Shown piece by piece: positions 36,101 through 44,328 of a DNA stretch of 64,000 nucleotides. Origin of the DNA: JAFLTL01 sp964389525 (GTDB lineage Bacteria; Bacteroidota; Bacteroidia; Bacteroidales; Muribaculaceae). Within the stretch, counting starts at the first letter, position 1; each line of letters starts with the position of its first letter. Under the pieces are notes generated by a model, which saw only the letters and a program-made list of their open reading frames with translations, searched no databases and had not been told where the DNA came from. A program made the position numbers and the translations under genes. The stretch spans positions 1 through 64,000 of the forward strand of contig CAYMEX010000011.1 in the NCBI GenBank assembly GCA_964389525.1, read 5' to 3'.

Positions 36101-36149
36101 ATGCCAACAATATCGGCAGATGCTTTCGTAGTCTCATAGTCATAAGCAT
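33102..36149 (-). CDS. SusC/RagA-family TonB-linked outer-membrane transporter
   Basis: About 1015 aa. Signal peptide (LPILLAFVFFLTVSAQA), carboxypeptidase-regulatory-like domain (FKIHGTVSDELGDPILGASV), TonB box/plug region (TSQVMDEVVVTALGLKRSQ), the SusC signature GSRGGGGAIMITTK, and a 22-strand barrel ending in GFNVKLNF. There is no N-terminal STN domain, so no direct anti-sigma signalling. The start could be 36149, 36143 or 36137; the frame further upstream is not protein-like. A run of ten C lies 85 nt upstream. Heads the SusC-SusD-EEP locus. Confidence 0.94.
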   Translation of the reverse strand: MLMTMRLRKHLPILLAFVFFLTVSAQAADKFKIHGTVSDELGDPILGASVIIKGTKLGTSTDIDGKFALDASVGDILQVTYVGYEKQEIPVTDKRDYKITMIETSQVMDEVVVTALGLKRSQKALGYSVQEVKGDELNVARGAEMVTSLTGKIAGLQINNSTEFAGGASIKLRGMSPLLVLDGVPHYNLEISDIPSEDIESISVLKGSTASALYGSRGGGGAIMITTKRANKEGIDVTVASSTMFHAGFLKIPTPQTSYSAGGAGKYGTDDYVWGDKLDIGRTALQYNPKTYEWEEMPLVSRGKDNLKNFLEPALVTNNNVSISQKGQYGSFRTSLNHVYNKGQYPNQDQQKLSFIAGGTMDYQRLHLNAGMQYNKNMYSSANGQGYGQGGFLYDILIWTGADYDIRDYRDYWIAGKEQQEQNWNCGWWYNNPYFTAYERTASRQWDSTNGHLDVTVDVTDWLKATLRLGGDYFYSKRKNKTPISTRGNMKGAYSQSTNNGFSTTDDFMLVADKKLGDFEIDGFVGGSIFYRESETYSASTVNGLNLPGYYSLKASNDPINASTSQTRQQVNSVYGRFGASWRSMIFLEVTGRNDWTSTLSKDKRSYFYPSFSGSFVPTEALKFPDVINFWKIRGSWTRTKTPAGVYSINSVYSISRNYWGNMTAAFFPSSMRDINLEPETLDAFEIGTELFLLNNRLRFDFAFYRNHKYNLQRSVSLSEASGFSSSLVNYGEEQLRKGFEISVRGDIIQTKDFSWTSTVNWSSDRYYYYKVDEMYSTQKPWVAPGKTWDWIDMYDWEYAPDGQLILYNGMPKESNYPKYAGRETPDFIWGWSNSFRYKDFTLNFSFDGRVGGLQFDYMSSRMWHAGVHPDSDNAWRYDEVVNGNHKGYIAEGVKIVSGSVKYDSDGNILEDTRVFAPNDVAVSYESFARSYYGSSSKSIFKRDMTFFKLRELSIAYRLPKKYCVGIIKGAEAALVGQNLLLWSKGFRFSDPDRGSENINSPSVRLIGFNVKLNF

Positions 36150-36233
36150 TTGTTTGAATAATGTGATTATTTGTTGATTGATTTTTTTGCAAATTACATT
36201 TATTGTTTGCAAATATATACATATTTTAATACG

Positions 36234-36243
36234 CCCCCCCCCC
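36234..36243. repeat. homopolymer C10/G10 upstream of susC
   Basis: Ten consecutive C on the plus strand, in an otherwise AT-rich region about 85 nt upstream of the susC start. Such tracts can vary in length by slippage. No coding frame crosses it. Confidence 0.9.
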
Positions 36244-36408
36244 TATCAGTTAATTTGTGTTAAGAACAGCATTTTATTTCACATATATTCTAAATAATTT
36301 AACACTCAACTGCCACCATGAAAGTAATAAAAAACTGTGTCCGACAATTTCATGCCGGAAATATGATAAAAGATAAGATGCAGCCGAGATGATGCCTGCA
36401 GAGCGGAA

Positions 36409-37485
36409 TCAGTCGGCGGTATATCTCTCGTGGGATGAGGATGTGATATACCGGGGACCTAATATGCGCAGATGATCGAAACAGCCTGTGCCGCGCGCTG
36501 AGGTGTCGCCCTCGTCAAGAATGACGTTTTCATCGGTGGCGTTGTTTCCGTCGACCCCCATAGTGAAGCTGGTCACAACAGAGTTGAATGTTCCCAGTGC
36601 TCTGAATGCCGTATGCTTTTTGCCGCGGTTTGAATACCAATAGGCAAAACAGTCATGAAAGACACTTCCGTCGGCCTCGGTGACAAATGCCGTGGCATGC
36701 TGGTCGCTGTAGCAGTAGTCAAACCAGTTGGAGCCTCCTTTGTCGTAAAAGCCTACGCCGGTTTCAAAGAGCTCGTCGCCCGGCGAGCCGTAGAGCGGAT
36801 GAATGTTGCGGAGCACATTTCCGCGTGAGTTGAGAAGAACGCCGATCTGCGTGCGATATATGCGCATATTGGTGAGGGTGTTGTCGAAGCCCTCGATGAA
36901 GACACCCACACACTCCGGGCTCATGTTTCCGGTGATGTTGACATCGTGTATGTCGGCATCCGATGAGTTGTTGTTTGATCCTTTCTTCACATGAATGCCG
37001 ACCAGCGCGTTTTTGATAGATGTGTTGCGTATGACAGTCTCACGGCCACTGTCGATGGATATGGCCTTGGCCACACCGTTGCAGTCAATAATGCCACCCG
37101 AAAGATAATAGTTGCTTCCCGGAGTCAGAATAGTCTTTGAGGGATCCTTGCCGCCAAGACGTATCATGGCTTCGTCGTGCGACCAGCCTTCGGCAGGTCG
37201 GATCAGCGCATAGGCGGAAAGCTCGAGGCATACGCTTTTTTGCGGATCGGCCGGGGTAAGTATCGGCGAGGCGATCGTGTACAGTCCGTCGGGAAAAAAT
37301 ATGACACGGTTGGGATTCTCGTCGATAGCTCTCTGAATCGCAGGGGCCATGTCGGCGGAAGAGCCGGTGATGTAGTCGGAAACGTTGACATAGCACGATG
37401 ACTGCGCCGGAAGCGCATGCGGCATAGACAACGACAGGACAGATAGAATAATCAGCGCGGCAGGGCGCAACAGACAGAAACGCAT
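36409..37485 (-). CDS. secreted right-handed beta-helix (pectate-lyase-like) protein
   Basis: 358 aa. Signal peptide (AALIILSVLSLSMPHALPAQ), then a pectate_lyase_3-like opening, IQRAIDENPNRVIFFPDGLY, and repeated short strands (GGIIDCNGVAKAISID, IRNTSIKNALVGIHVK, VNITGNMSPECVGVFIEG) as in a parallel beta helix. The active site cannot be assigned, so it may be a polysaccharide lyase, a hydrolase or a binding protein. The ATG at 37485 starts the signal peptide; the frame upstream runs into the duplicated 69-bp element region. It stands alone. Confidence 0.75.
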   Translation of the reverse strand: MRFCLLRPAALIILSVLSLSMPHALPAQSSCYVNVSDYITGSSADMAPAIQRAIDENPNRVIFFPDGLYTIASPILTPADPQKSVCLELSAYALIRPAEGWSHDEAMIRLGGKDPSKTILTPGSNYYLSGGIIDCNGVAKAISIDSGRETVIRNTSIKNALVGIHVKKGSNNNSSDADIHDVNITGNMSPECVGVFIEGFDNTLTNMRIYRTQIGVLLNSRGNVLRNIHPLYGSPGDELFETGVGFYDKGGSNWFDYCYSDQHATAFVTEADGSVFHDCFAYWYSNRGKKHTAFRALGTFNSVVTSFTMGVDGNNATDENVILDEGDTSARGTGCFDHLRILGPRYITSSSHERYTAD

Positions 37486-37610
37486 GGTATAGACAGGTTT
37501 ATTATTGATGTAAAGGCAGCCATGTTGCAACGACCACGCCATAAAGGTAACACTTTGCATCTGTCCGTCAAAGTGCCAAAAAGGGTGCGGAAAACGCACA
37601 AACACAAAAT

Positions 37611-37679
37611 GAGCGGCCTCACGGTCGCTCAATCCGTTAATAAACCAATCATTATCACATTTCTTGCAATGGAAAAAGT
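37611..37679 (-). ncRNA. candidate small RNA, copy 2 of the duplicated 69-bp element
   Basis: Identical over 69 bases to 9798-9866, and weaker similarity goes on for ~25 bases upstream on the minus strand (GTTTTAATAGCATAAG against GTTTTAGTAGTATAAAG). The hairpin GAGCGACC-GTGA-GGCCGCTC is kept, here followed by ATTTTGTG. The promoter match is poorer than in copy 1 (AACTTTTT and no TTTG). It fills the 321-nt gap between fabF and the beta-helix gene. Confidence 0.45.
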
Positions 37680-37737
37680 TTTCTTATGCTATTAAAACGC
37701 CCGGCCGCGAAAAAGGTTCGGGAAAGTAGAGTTTTTC

Positions 37738-37777
37738 TGAAAAAAAATCAGGAGAACCCGAATCGGATCCTCCTGAT
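37738..37777 (-). terminator. terminator after fabF
   Basis: On the minus strand ATCAGGAG and CTCCTGAT form a stem followed by eight T. Confidence 0.9.
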
Positions 37778-37806
37778 CTATGTGATTTCGTAATTGAGTC
37801 TCAGCC

Positions 37807-39072
37807 TCAGCCCTCGTATTTCTTGAGGATAACGGTGGCGTTGTGACCGCCGAATCCGAACGAGTTGCTCAGCGCAGCACGCACGGGGCGCTTCTGAGCC
37901 TTGTTGAAGGTGAAGTTGAGCGAGTAGTCGATGTTCTCGTCCTGATCGTCGTCCTCGTGGTTGATTGTGGGGGGAACGATATCCTCCTGGATCGCCTTGA
38001 CGCTGAACATAGCCTCAAGCGCGCCTGTAGCACCGAGAAGGTGACCGGTCATAGACTTTGTCGAGCTGATGTTGAGGTCGTAGGCGTGCTTGCCGAATAC
38101 CTCGACGATAGCCTTGATCTCTGAGATGTCGCCCACGGGGGTCGATGTGCCGTGAACATTGATATAGTCGATATCTTCAGGCTTCATGCCGGCATCTTCA
38201 AGCGCATTGCGCATTGCAAGCACAGCTCCGAGTCCTTCGGGGTGAGTGGCTGTGAGATGATAGGCATCAGCCGAAAGACCTCCACCTGCAACCTCAGCAT
38301 AGATCTTTGCTCCACGAGCCTTGGCGTGCTCGAGCTCCTCGAGGACAAGCACAACCGATCCTTCGCCCATCACAAAGCCGTCGCGGCTCTTGCTGAAGGG
38401 ACGCGAAGCAGTCTCGGGGCTGTCGTTGCGTGTCGAGAGCGCGTGCATGGAGTTGAATCCGCCGACGCCTGCCGGGAAAATCGCAGCCTCAGCGCCACCT
38501 GTAACGATAGCGTCGGCCTTGCCGAGACGGATCAGGTCGAGTGCGCTGATGATGGCGTTGTTTGACGATGCACAAGCCGATACAGTGCCAAAGTTGGGGC
38601 CATGATATCCATACTGCATGGAGATCTGTCCCGAAGCAATGTCGGCAATCATCTTAGGTATGAAGAACGGGTTGTATTTCGGGCCGTTCTCTGCATTGAG
38701 GGCGTAGTAGCCCGCTTCTTCCTCAAAAGTGTGAAGACCACCGATGCCGGCGGCAACGATTACTCCTACGCGATCTTTGTTGAGGTTTGCGGCCTCCTCG
38801 ATCCCGGAGTCTTTCACGGCCTGCTCGGCAGCAACAAGTGCATACTGAGCGTATAGATCGAGAGTGCGCGCTTTCTTCCGGTCGAAGTGAGCGGAAGGAT
38901 CAAAGTTCTTGACCTCACATGCAAACTGGGTCTTGAACTTAGAAGCGTCAAAGTGGGTTATAGGTCCGGCACCGCTGACACCGGCAACAGCATTCTGCCA
39001 AGTGGTCTCAACGTCGTTGCCAATCGGGGTGACAGCTCCCATGCCAGTCACGACAACTCTTTTTAGATCCAT
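37807..39072 (-). CDS. fabF: beta-ketoacyl-ACP synthase II
   Basis: 421 aa. It condenses malonyl-ACP with acyl-ACP in fatty acid elongation. The catalytic triad is visible: Cys in VSACASSNNAI, His in NVHGTSTPVGD, and His in SMTGHLLGATG; the GFGGHNATVIL C-terminus is typical. It follows acpP, its substrate carrier, after a gap with a hairpin. The rnc gene that often follows fabF in Bacteroides is absent; a terminator comes right after. Confidence 0.97.
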   Translation of the reverse strand: MDLKRVVVTGMGAVTPIGNDVETTWQNAVAGVSGAGPITHFDASKFKTQFACEVKNFDPSAHFDRKKARTLDLYAQYALVAAEQAVKDSGIEEAANLNKDRVGVIVAAGIGGLHTFEEEAGYYALNAENGPKYNPFFIPKMIADIASGQISMQYGYHGPNFGTVSACASSNNAIISALDLIRLGKADAIVTGGAEAAIFPAGVGGFNSMHALSTRNDSPETASRPFSKSRDGFVMGEGSVVLVLEELEHAKARGAKIYAEVAGGGLSADAYHLTATHPEGLGAVLAMRNALEDAGMKPEDIDYINVHGTSTPVGDISEIKAIVEVFGKHAYDLNISSTKSMTGHLLGATGALEAMFSVKAIQEDIVPPTINHEDDDQDENIDYSLNFTFNKAQKRPVRAALSNSFGFGGHNATVILKKYEG

Positions 39073-39196
39073 TACAGTCGATGGTAAAATTGAGGGTGAA
39101 AATATTATAATATCCTCATCAGCAGCAATAATTGCGGCAGCCTTTCGCTATAGCATCACCGCGCGCAGCCGATGGAATGATAAGAGACAAAAAGAA

Positions 39197-39226
39197 CCGC
39201 CGGGTTAACATAAATTTCCCCGGCGG
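39197..39226 (-). terminator. hairpin/attenuator between acpP and fabF
   Basis: On the minus strand CCGCCGGG and CCCGGCGG pair around ~14 nt, followed by TTCTTTTTG. It would stop a share of acpP transcripts before fabF, in line with the greater need for ACP. Confidence 0.7.
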
Positions 39227-39244
39227 ACTTGTGCTTGGTCGGGA

Positions 39245-39481
39245 TTATGCGTTGTGAGCCTCAATATAGCTGATGGCGTCACCAACGGTCTGAATCTTCT
39301 GAGCCTCGTCGTCGGGGATAGTGATGTTGAACTCTTTTTCAAGTTCCATGATGAGCTCTACTGTGTCAAGGCTGTCAGCACCGAGGTCAGTGGTGAAGAC
39401 AGCGCCTTCTGTAACCTGGTTCTCGTCAACGCCGAGCTTGTCGACGATGAGGGCCTTTACGCGAGGTGCAATTTCTGACAT
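39245..39481 (-). CDS. acpP: acyl carrier protein
   Basis: 78 aa, acidic, four-helix protein. The phosphopantetheine serine is in the DSL of DLGADSLDTVELIMELE. The ATG at 39481 (MSEIAPRVKALI) is clearly right; the upstream frame is Lys-rich leader. It carries acyl intermediates for fabF next door. A TAACTTTG -7 element lies about 42 nt upstream. Confidence 0.97.
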   Translation of the reverse strand: MSEIAPRVKALIVDKLGVDENQVTEGAVFTTDLGADSLDTVELIMELEKEFNITIPDDEAQKIQTVGDAISYIEAHNA

Positions 39482-39522
39482 AACTTTAATTTTTTTGATT
39501 TTGATTGTCTTTTTTCGCGGTG

Positions 39523-39530
39523 CAAAGTTA
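39523..39530 (-). promoter_or_regulatory. -7 promoter element for acpP
   Basis: The minus strand reads TAACTTTG, a full TAnnTTTG match, at a fitting distance before the start at 39481. Confidence 0.6.
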
Positions 39531-39611
39531 AGCATTTTTTTAATATCAAAAAAATCAATAGTATAAAAATGCCGTAATTTTAATTTTCCCGTCAGAATCA
39601 GCTGTTTCAGG

Positions 39612-40397
39612 CTATGGAACAGGGCACTGCCCGACGGGCTTCCAGTAGGGGTATGTTATCTCGTGCAGGAAGAGTGGGTCGGGAGGCATGGATGTACCTG
39701 CGGCACACCTGTCGAGCCGCGAGGCGATATCGAGCACGCCGGCGGGCGTGATCTTGTGCCGCCCCACATCGGCAAGCGTGCCCATGACGGCACGCACCAT
39801 GTTGCGGAGAAAACGATCGGCCCTGATCTCAAGATAATAGCGCGACCGCGACTCATCGCCCATGACGGGCACGATGCGTGCCATGTCGAGACGGCATATG
39901 TTGGTGCGGGCATCGGAGTGCAGCTTGGCAAATGATGTGAAATCACTGACACCGAGCAACAGTCTTCCCGCCTCGTTCATGGCGTCTATGTCGATGGTGG
40001 CCGGGGCGCGCCAGCTCAATGGCTCAAGAAACGGAGAGCGGACGGTGTGGAAATAATACCGGTAGGTGCGCGATGTGGCGTCGAACCTGGCGTGCGCGTC
40101 GTCGGCAACACGTGTCAGCCCCAGTATGGTGACCGCACGCGGATCGGCCATGCCGTTGAGCGACGCGACGAACCGCTCACGGTCGGGGATGTCGGCGTCG
40201 GTGTCGAAGTGCGCCACCATCATCGAGGCGTTCACTCCGGCATCGGTGCGTCCGGCGCCGGTGAGGGCCACGGGGTGACGCAGGAGCTTGCCGAGAGCAT
40301 CCTCAAGGACACCCTGAACCGTGCGCACTCCCCCGGGCTGAACCTGCCAGCCGCTGAACCCGGCGCCTCTGTAGGCCAATTGCAGAAACCAGCGCAT
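39612..40397 (-). CDS. truA: tRNA pseudouridine(38-40) synthase
   Basis: 261 aa. The catalytic Asp is in GAGRTDAGVNA, with N-terminal YRGAGFSGWQVQP and FLRNMVRAVMGTL near the C-terminus. It isomerises uridines 38-40 in the anticodon arm of many tRNAs. Last gene of the coaX-OMP-lptC-corC-speA-truA run, 17 nt after speA. Confidence 0.95.
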   Translation of the reverse strand: MRWFLQLAYRGAGFSGWQVQPGGVRTVQGVLEDALGKLLRHPVALTGAGRTDAGVNASMMVAHFDTDADIPDRERFVASLNGMADPRAVTILGLTRVADDAHARFDATSRTYRYYFHTVRSPFLEPLSWRAPATIDIDAMNEAGRLLLGVSDFTSFAKLHSDARTNICRLDMARIVPVMGDESRSRYYLEIRADRFLRNMVRAVMGTLADVGRHKITPAGVLDIASRLDRCAAGTSMPPDPLFLHEITYPYWKPVGQCPVP

Positions 40398-40414
40398 TGT
40401 GCCAGACGCGGCGG

Positions 40415-42316
40415 TCAGTCGCGTTCGAGATAGGTGTATCCGTAGAGTCCCGAGCGGTAATTACCCAGGAACTCGCGCCCCTCTTTCGGCGTGATCGTCC
40501 CGGCCTTCATACATGCGGTAACCCACGTCTCGACGTTGCGCACAAGTTTCTTGGGATTGAACTGCACGTAGTCGAGAACTTCGGCCACGGTCTCTCCGTC
40601 GATGACCTGATCGATCTCATAGCGGTCTTTGTAGACGCTTATATGCACGGCGTTGGTGTCGCCGAACAGGTTGTGCATGTCGCCAAGTATCTCCTGATAT
40701 GCTCCGACGAGAAATACGCCGAGATAGTAGTGCTCGCCGTTGCGGAGCGGGTGCACCGGCACCGAGTTGGCAGTGCCGCCCGATGGCGATATGAAGTTGG
40801 CTATCTTGCCGTCGCTGTCGCACGTGATGTCCTGTATTGTCGCTGTGCGCGATGGCTTCTCGTCGAGTCGCTGGATCGGTATTATGGGGAATATCTGATC
40901 GATCGCCCACGAGTCGGGGAGCGACTGGAAGAGCGAGAAGTTGCAGAAATATTTATCGGGCAGCATCTTGGAGATCTTGCGGAGCTCCTCGGGCGGATGC
41001 TTCATCGACTGGGCGATCTCACCTACCTCACGGGCGATCGACCAGAAGAGTTTTTCCATGATCGCACGTGTGCGCAGATCAAGCATGCCGAGGCTGAACA
41101 GGTCGAGGGCCTCCTCGCGTATCTGCAGGGCGTCGTGCCAGCTCTCGAATATGCGCGGCTGATCGAGTTTATCCCATATCTGATAAAGCTCCCTTACAAG
41201 CTCGTGCTCTTCGGGACCTACTTCATCGGCATCTCTCCAGAACGGCAGTGACGTCGTCTCCATGACGTCGAATATCAGCACGGAGTGATGGGCCGTGAGC
41301 GAGCGTCCGCTCTCGGTGACAATGTCGGGCATCTCAAGACCGTTTTTCTCGCAGACATCGACAAGCGCCGATATGGCATCGTTGGCATACTCCTGAATAG
41401 AGTAGTTCATCGAACTCTCACTCGAGGAGCTGCGTGTGCCGTCGTAATCGACTCCGAGGCCTCCGCCTATGTCAACAAAATTGATATTGAAGCCCATTTT
41501 TGAGAGCTGCACGTAGAACTGCGTTGCCTCTCTGAGCGCATTCTTGATGCGACGTATTTTTGTGATCTGGCTGCCGATGTGGAAATGTATGAGTTTCAGA
41601 CACTCCATCATGTCGCGCTTCTCAAGGAAGTCGAGTGCCTCCAGCAGCTCAGAGCTGTTGAGTCCGAATTTCGACTGGTCGCCACCCGACTCTTCCCACT
41701 TGCCGGATCCCGACGACGAGAGTTTGATGCGGATGCCAACATTGGGGATGATCTTCAACCGCTTGGCTATATCGGCAATCAGGCGCAACTCGTTGAGTTT
41801 CTCCACAACAAGATATATGCGGCGTCCCATCTTCTGGGCGAGCAGCGCAAGCTCAATGTAGTTCTCGTCTTTGTAGCCGTTGCATATGATGAGCGCGTCG
41901 TCGACTATGTTGGTCGCAAGCACAGCGTGAAGCTCGGGCTTTGAACCGGCCTCAAGACCGATATTGAACTTCTTGCCGTGGCTTACAATTTCCTCGACAA
42001 CCTGACGCATCTGGTTGACTTTGATCGGGTATATGATGTAGTTCTGCCCCTTGTAGCCATACTCGGCGGCTGCCTGCTTGAAGCAGGACGATATTTTCTG
42101 AACCCGGTTGTTGAGGATATCGGGGAAACGCAAAAGCACAGGAGCCGTTATGTCGCGCACCTGCAACTCGTCCATCACCTCTTTCAGATCGACAGACGCG
42201 CATCCTTCTTTCGGTGTGACAATCACATGTCCTTTGTCATTCACTGAAAAATAGTTGCGCCCCCAACCTGCGATGTTGTACAGCTCCATGCTGTCCTCAA
42301 CTTTCCATTTTCTCAT
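40415..42316 (-). CDS. speA: biosynthetic arginine decarboxylase
   Basis: 633 aa, fold-type III PLP enzyme that makes agmatine from arginine for polyamine synthesis. The PLP lysine is in IYPIKVNQMRQV; GLEAGSKPEL, IHFHIGSQI and DIGGGLGVDYDG are barrel landmarks. A helical C-terminal domain follows (LFWSIAREVGEIAQ, FCNFSLFQSLPDSWAIDQ). Starts at 42316 or at the internal Met ten codons on. 18 nt after the corC-like gene. Confidence 0.95.
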   Translation of the reverse strand: MRKWKVEDSMELYNIAGWGRNYFSVNDKGHVIVTPKEGCASVDLKEVMDELQVRDITAPVLLRFPDILNNRVQKISSCFKQAAAEYGYKGQNYIIYPIKVNQMRQVVEEIVSHGKKFNIGLEAGSKPELHAVLATNIVDDALIICNGYKDENYIELALLAQKMGRRIYLVVEKLNELRLIADIAKRLKIIPNVGIRIKLSSSGSGKWEESGGDQSKFGLNSSELLEALDFLEKRDMMECLKLIHFHIGSQITKIRRIKNALREATQFYVQLSKMGFNINFVDIGGGLGVDYDGTRSSSSESSMNYSIQEYANDAISALVDVCEKNGLEMPDIVTESGRSLTAHHSVLIFDVMETTSLPFWRDADEVGPEEHELVRELYQIWDKLDQPRIFESWHDALQIREEALDLFSLGMLDLRTRAIMEKLFWSIAREVGEIAQSMKHPPEELRKISKMLPDKYFCNFSLFQSLPDSWAIDQIFPIIPIQRLDEKPSRTATIQDITCDSDGKIANFISPSGGTANSVPVHPLRNGEHYYLGVFLVGAYQEILGDMHNLFGDTNAVHISVYKDRYEIDQVIDGETVAEVLDYVQFNPKKLVRNVETWVTACMKAGTITPKEGREFLGNYRSGLYGYTYLERD

Positions 42317-42334
42317 CGTTTCAGCAGCGTTTAT

Positions 42335-43603
42335 TTATTGCGGTTCAATATTCCTGATTATTCTTATAAGTTCCAGTCGGTTTGCTTTTTTCTCCATGAT
42401 CTCGGCGATGTATCCTTCCGGCATTTCGATGCGTGCACCGACATCGGGGATAGACCCAGTGAGATTCAGCACACAGCCTGCAATCGTCTGATAGTCGTCG
42501 CTTTCGGCCAGACCGAGGTGAAACGAGTCGTTTATCGACTCTATCTCTACACGCCCCGAGAACTCCCATGTGTTATCGTCGATACAGCGCGACACCAGAT
42601 CGGGCGTGTCGTGTTCGTCCTGTATGTCGCCGCATATCTCCTCGACAAGATCCTCGAGCGTGACCATGCCGGCCGTTCCTCCAAACTCGTCGACAACAAT
42701 AGCCACCGAACGTTTCTCGGTGAGCAGACGCCGCATCATCTTCTTTGACAGCAGCGTTCCCGGCGCGAACAGCACCGGCTTGACACGCTCTTTCCAGTCG
42801 CTGTCGGTGGCGGTGAAGAGTTCGCTGACATGAATATAGCCGACTACATTGTCGATATCGCCACGATATATTATGGCTTTTGAACGGCCTGTCGACGTGA
42901 AAAGTTCTTCAAGCTCCACCACATCGGCGGTCTCTATGTCGACACCCTTGATCTCGTTGCGCGGTATCATGCAGTCGCGCAGATGATTTGTCGAGAAGTC
43001 AAGCGCGTTATGAAAGATCTTGACTTCGTTCTCCACTTCTTCGGCACGTGGATCCTCGATCGTACGCTCAAGATACTGGTTAAGGTCTCCGACACTCAGC
43101 GCCCCTACCCTGCTCCTCTCGCCTTTGATGCCGGCAAGTGCCATGAGGCCTCGCGACAGCCATGTCGTAAGCATCGACACAGGGAACAGCACTATATAGA
43201 AGATATAGAGCGGTATGGCAAGCACCTTGAGCGAGCTGTTAGGGTTGATGCGGAAAATGATCTTCGGGAAGAACTCTCCGGCAAGCAATATCACTCCAGT
43301 CGATATAAGCGTAGACAGGATCAGCAGCATTGCCTCGCTGTCGACGCGCTCGCGCAGCCACGGATCGAGCAACGCGCTGGCTCCCATACCATATATGACA
43401 AGCATTATATTGTTGCCGACAAGTATGGTGGTGATGAAAAACGAGGAATGACTGTAAAACAGATTCAGTATATGGCTCAACGGACCTCCGCGCTTCGCAT
43501 CAAGCTCGGCGCGCACACGCTCGCTTGTCACATAAGCGATCTCACTGCCCGAAAAGAGGGCAGAGCAGATAAGCGATACTATGGCAATGACTATCCAGTT
43601 CAT
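42335..43603 (-). CDS. CNNM/CorC-family membrane protein (DUF21, CBS pair, CorC_HlyC)
   Basis: 422 aa. DUF21 membrane part (~1-190, helices such as WIVIAIVSLICSALFSGSEI and LLILSTLISTGVILLAGEFF), two CBS domains (~205-330) and a C-terminal CorC_HlyC domain (VSRCIDDNTWEFSGRVEI). The group includes Mg/Co efflux proteins and the gliding-associated GldE. The start overlaps the lptC stop. Position after lptC is the usual one in Bacteroidales. Confidence 0.9.
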   Translation of the reverse strand: MNWIVIAIVSLICSALFSGSEIAYVTSERVRAELDAKRGGPLSHILNLFYSHSSFFITTILVGNNIMLVIYGMGASALLDPWLRERVDSEAMLLILSTLISTGVILLAGEFFPKIIFRINPNSSLKVLAIPLYIFYIVLFPVSMLTTWLSRGLMALAGIKGERSRVGALSVGDLNQYLERTIEDPRAEEVENEVKIFHNALDFSTNHLRDCMIPRNEIKGVDIETADVVELEELFTSTGRSKAIIYRGDIDNVVGYIHVSELFTATDSDWKERVKPVLFAPGTLLSKKMMRRLLTEKRSVAIVVDEFGGTAGMVTLEDLVEEICGDIQDEHDTPDLVSRCIDDNTWEFSGRVEIESINDSFHLGLAESDDYQTIAGCVLNLTGSIPDVGARIEMPEGYIAEIMEKKANRLELIRIIRNIEPQ

Positions 43604-44328
43604 GGCTCGACTTGATTTGACTTGCGTGAGCGTGGCTCAGCCACATCACCCTGCCTGAGGGTATCAGGCCCGACCGAATCGACGGGCTGTGTCTGTCCGG
43701 CACTGCGGGCTGTCGAGTCACGGCGTTCCGGCACAGGGAATATACCCTGCACATTAAGAATCTCAAACTCGTCCATCTGCTCGTTGGACTCAAATCCCAC
43801 ACCCTCAAGAATGCGATCGGGGCGCTCGATATGTATAAACGAGTCGGAATATACTTTACCGTTCTGCTGATCCCAAAAGAGCTGCTCAGTAGCAAACCGG
43901 TCGCCACCTGTATTGCGCATGCGCACATTGCCGTCGAAGCGCCACAATCTTCTCGCGTTGAAATATGTGGCCGAATCGGCACAGAATGTCGCCTCTACCG
44001 ACTTGTTGTCATCGTATCGCTCCATATCAAGCCCTTCTGGGAAACTCCAGTGAGGATCCTGCGCGTTATCAAACATCAGCCATACGGGTGCGGTGATATG
44101 ATAACGTGTAAAGCCAGAATCAGACACAAGCGTGGAGACATTGACCGTGCGCATCGTGGGGAACGCATCAGAGTCAACCTTACGGATGGTATCGGTTTTT
44201 TCCTGCGAACAACCGACAAGCGCTGCGGCCACAGTCAAAGCCAGCACCGGGAGCAGATGCACTGCCTCCAGTCGTCTCTGACGTGGCTTCGCCGCCGGAA
44301 GCGGGTCGTTGTCTGATATCACGGTCAT
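43600..44328 (-). CDS. lptC: LPS export protein LptC
   Basis: 242 aa. An N-terminal hydrophobic stretch ends in a lipobox-like AALVGC, so it may be a lipoprotein instead of the single-pass anchor of E. coli LptC. The periplasmic part shows the jellyroll features DSGFTRYHITAPVWLMFD, MERYDDNKSVEATFCADSATYF and RFATEQLFWDQQNGKVYS. It links the LptBFG ABC transporter to LptA. The C-terminal ~50 residues are an extra Arg/Ser-rich tail. It overlaps both neighbours by 4 nt. Confidence 0.85.
   Translation of the reverse strand: MTVISDNDPLPAAKPRQRRLEAVHLLPVLALTVAAALVGCSQEKTDTIRKVDSDAFPTMRTVNVSTLVSDSGFTRYHITAPVWLMFDNAQDPHWSFPEGLDMERYDDNKSVEATFCADSATYFNARRLWRFDGNVRMRNTGGDRFATEQLFWDQQNGKVYSDSFIHIERPDRILEGVGFESNEQMDEFEILNVQGIFPVPERRDSTARSAGQTQPVDSVGPDTLRQGDVAEPRSRKSNQVEP

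Noticed and set aside
37486..37632. 49-residue N-terminal extension of the beta-helix protein
   Set aside because: The signal peptide starts at the ATG at 37485; the extension enters the duplicated intergenic element.
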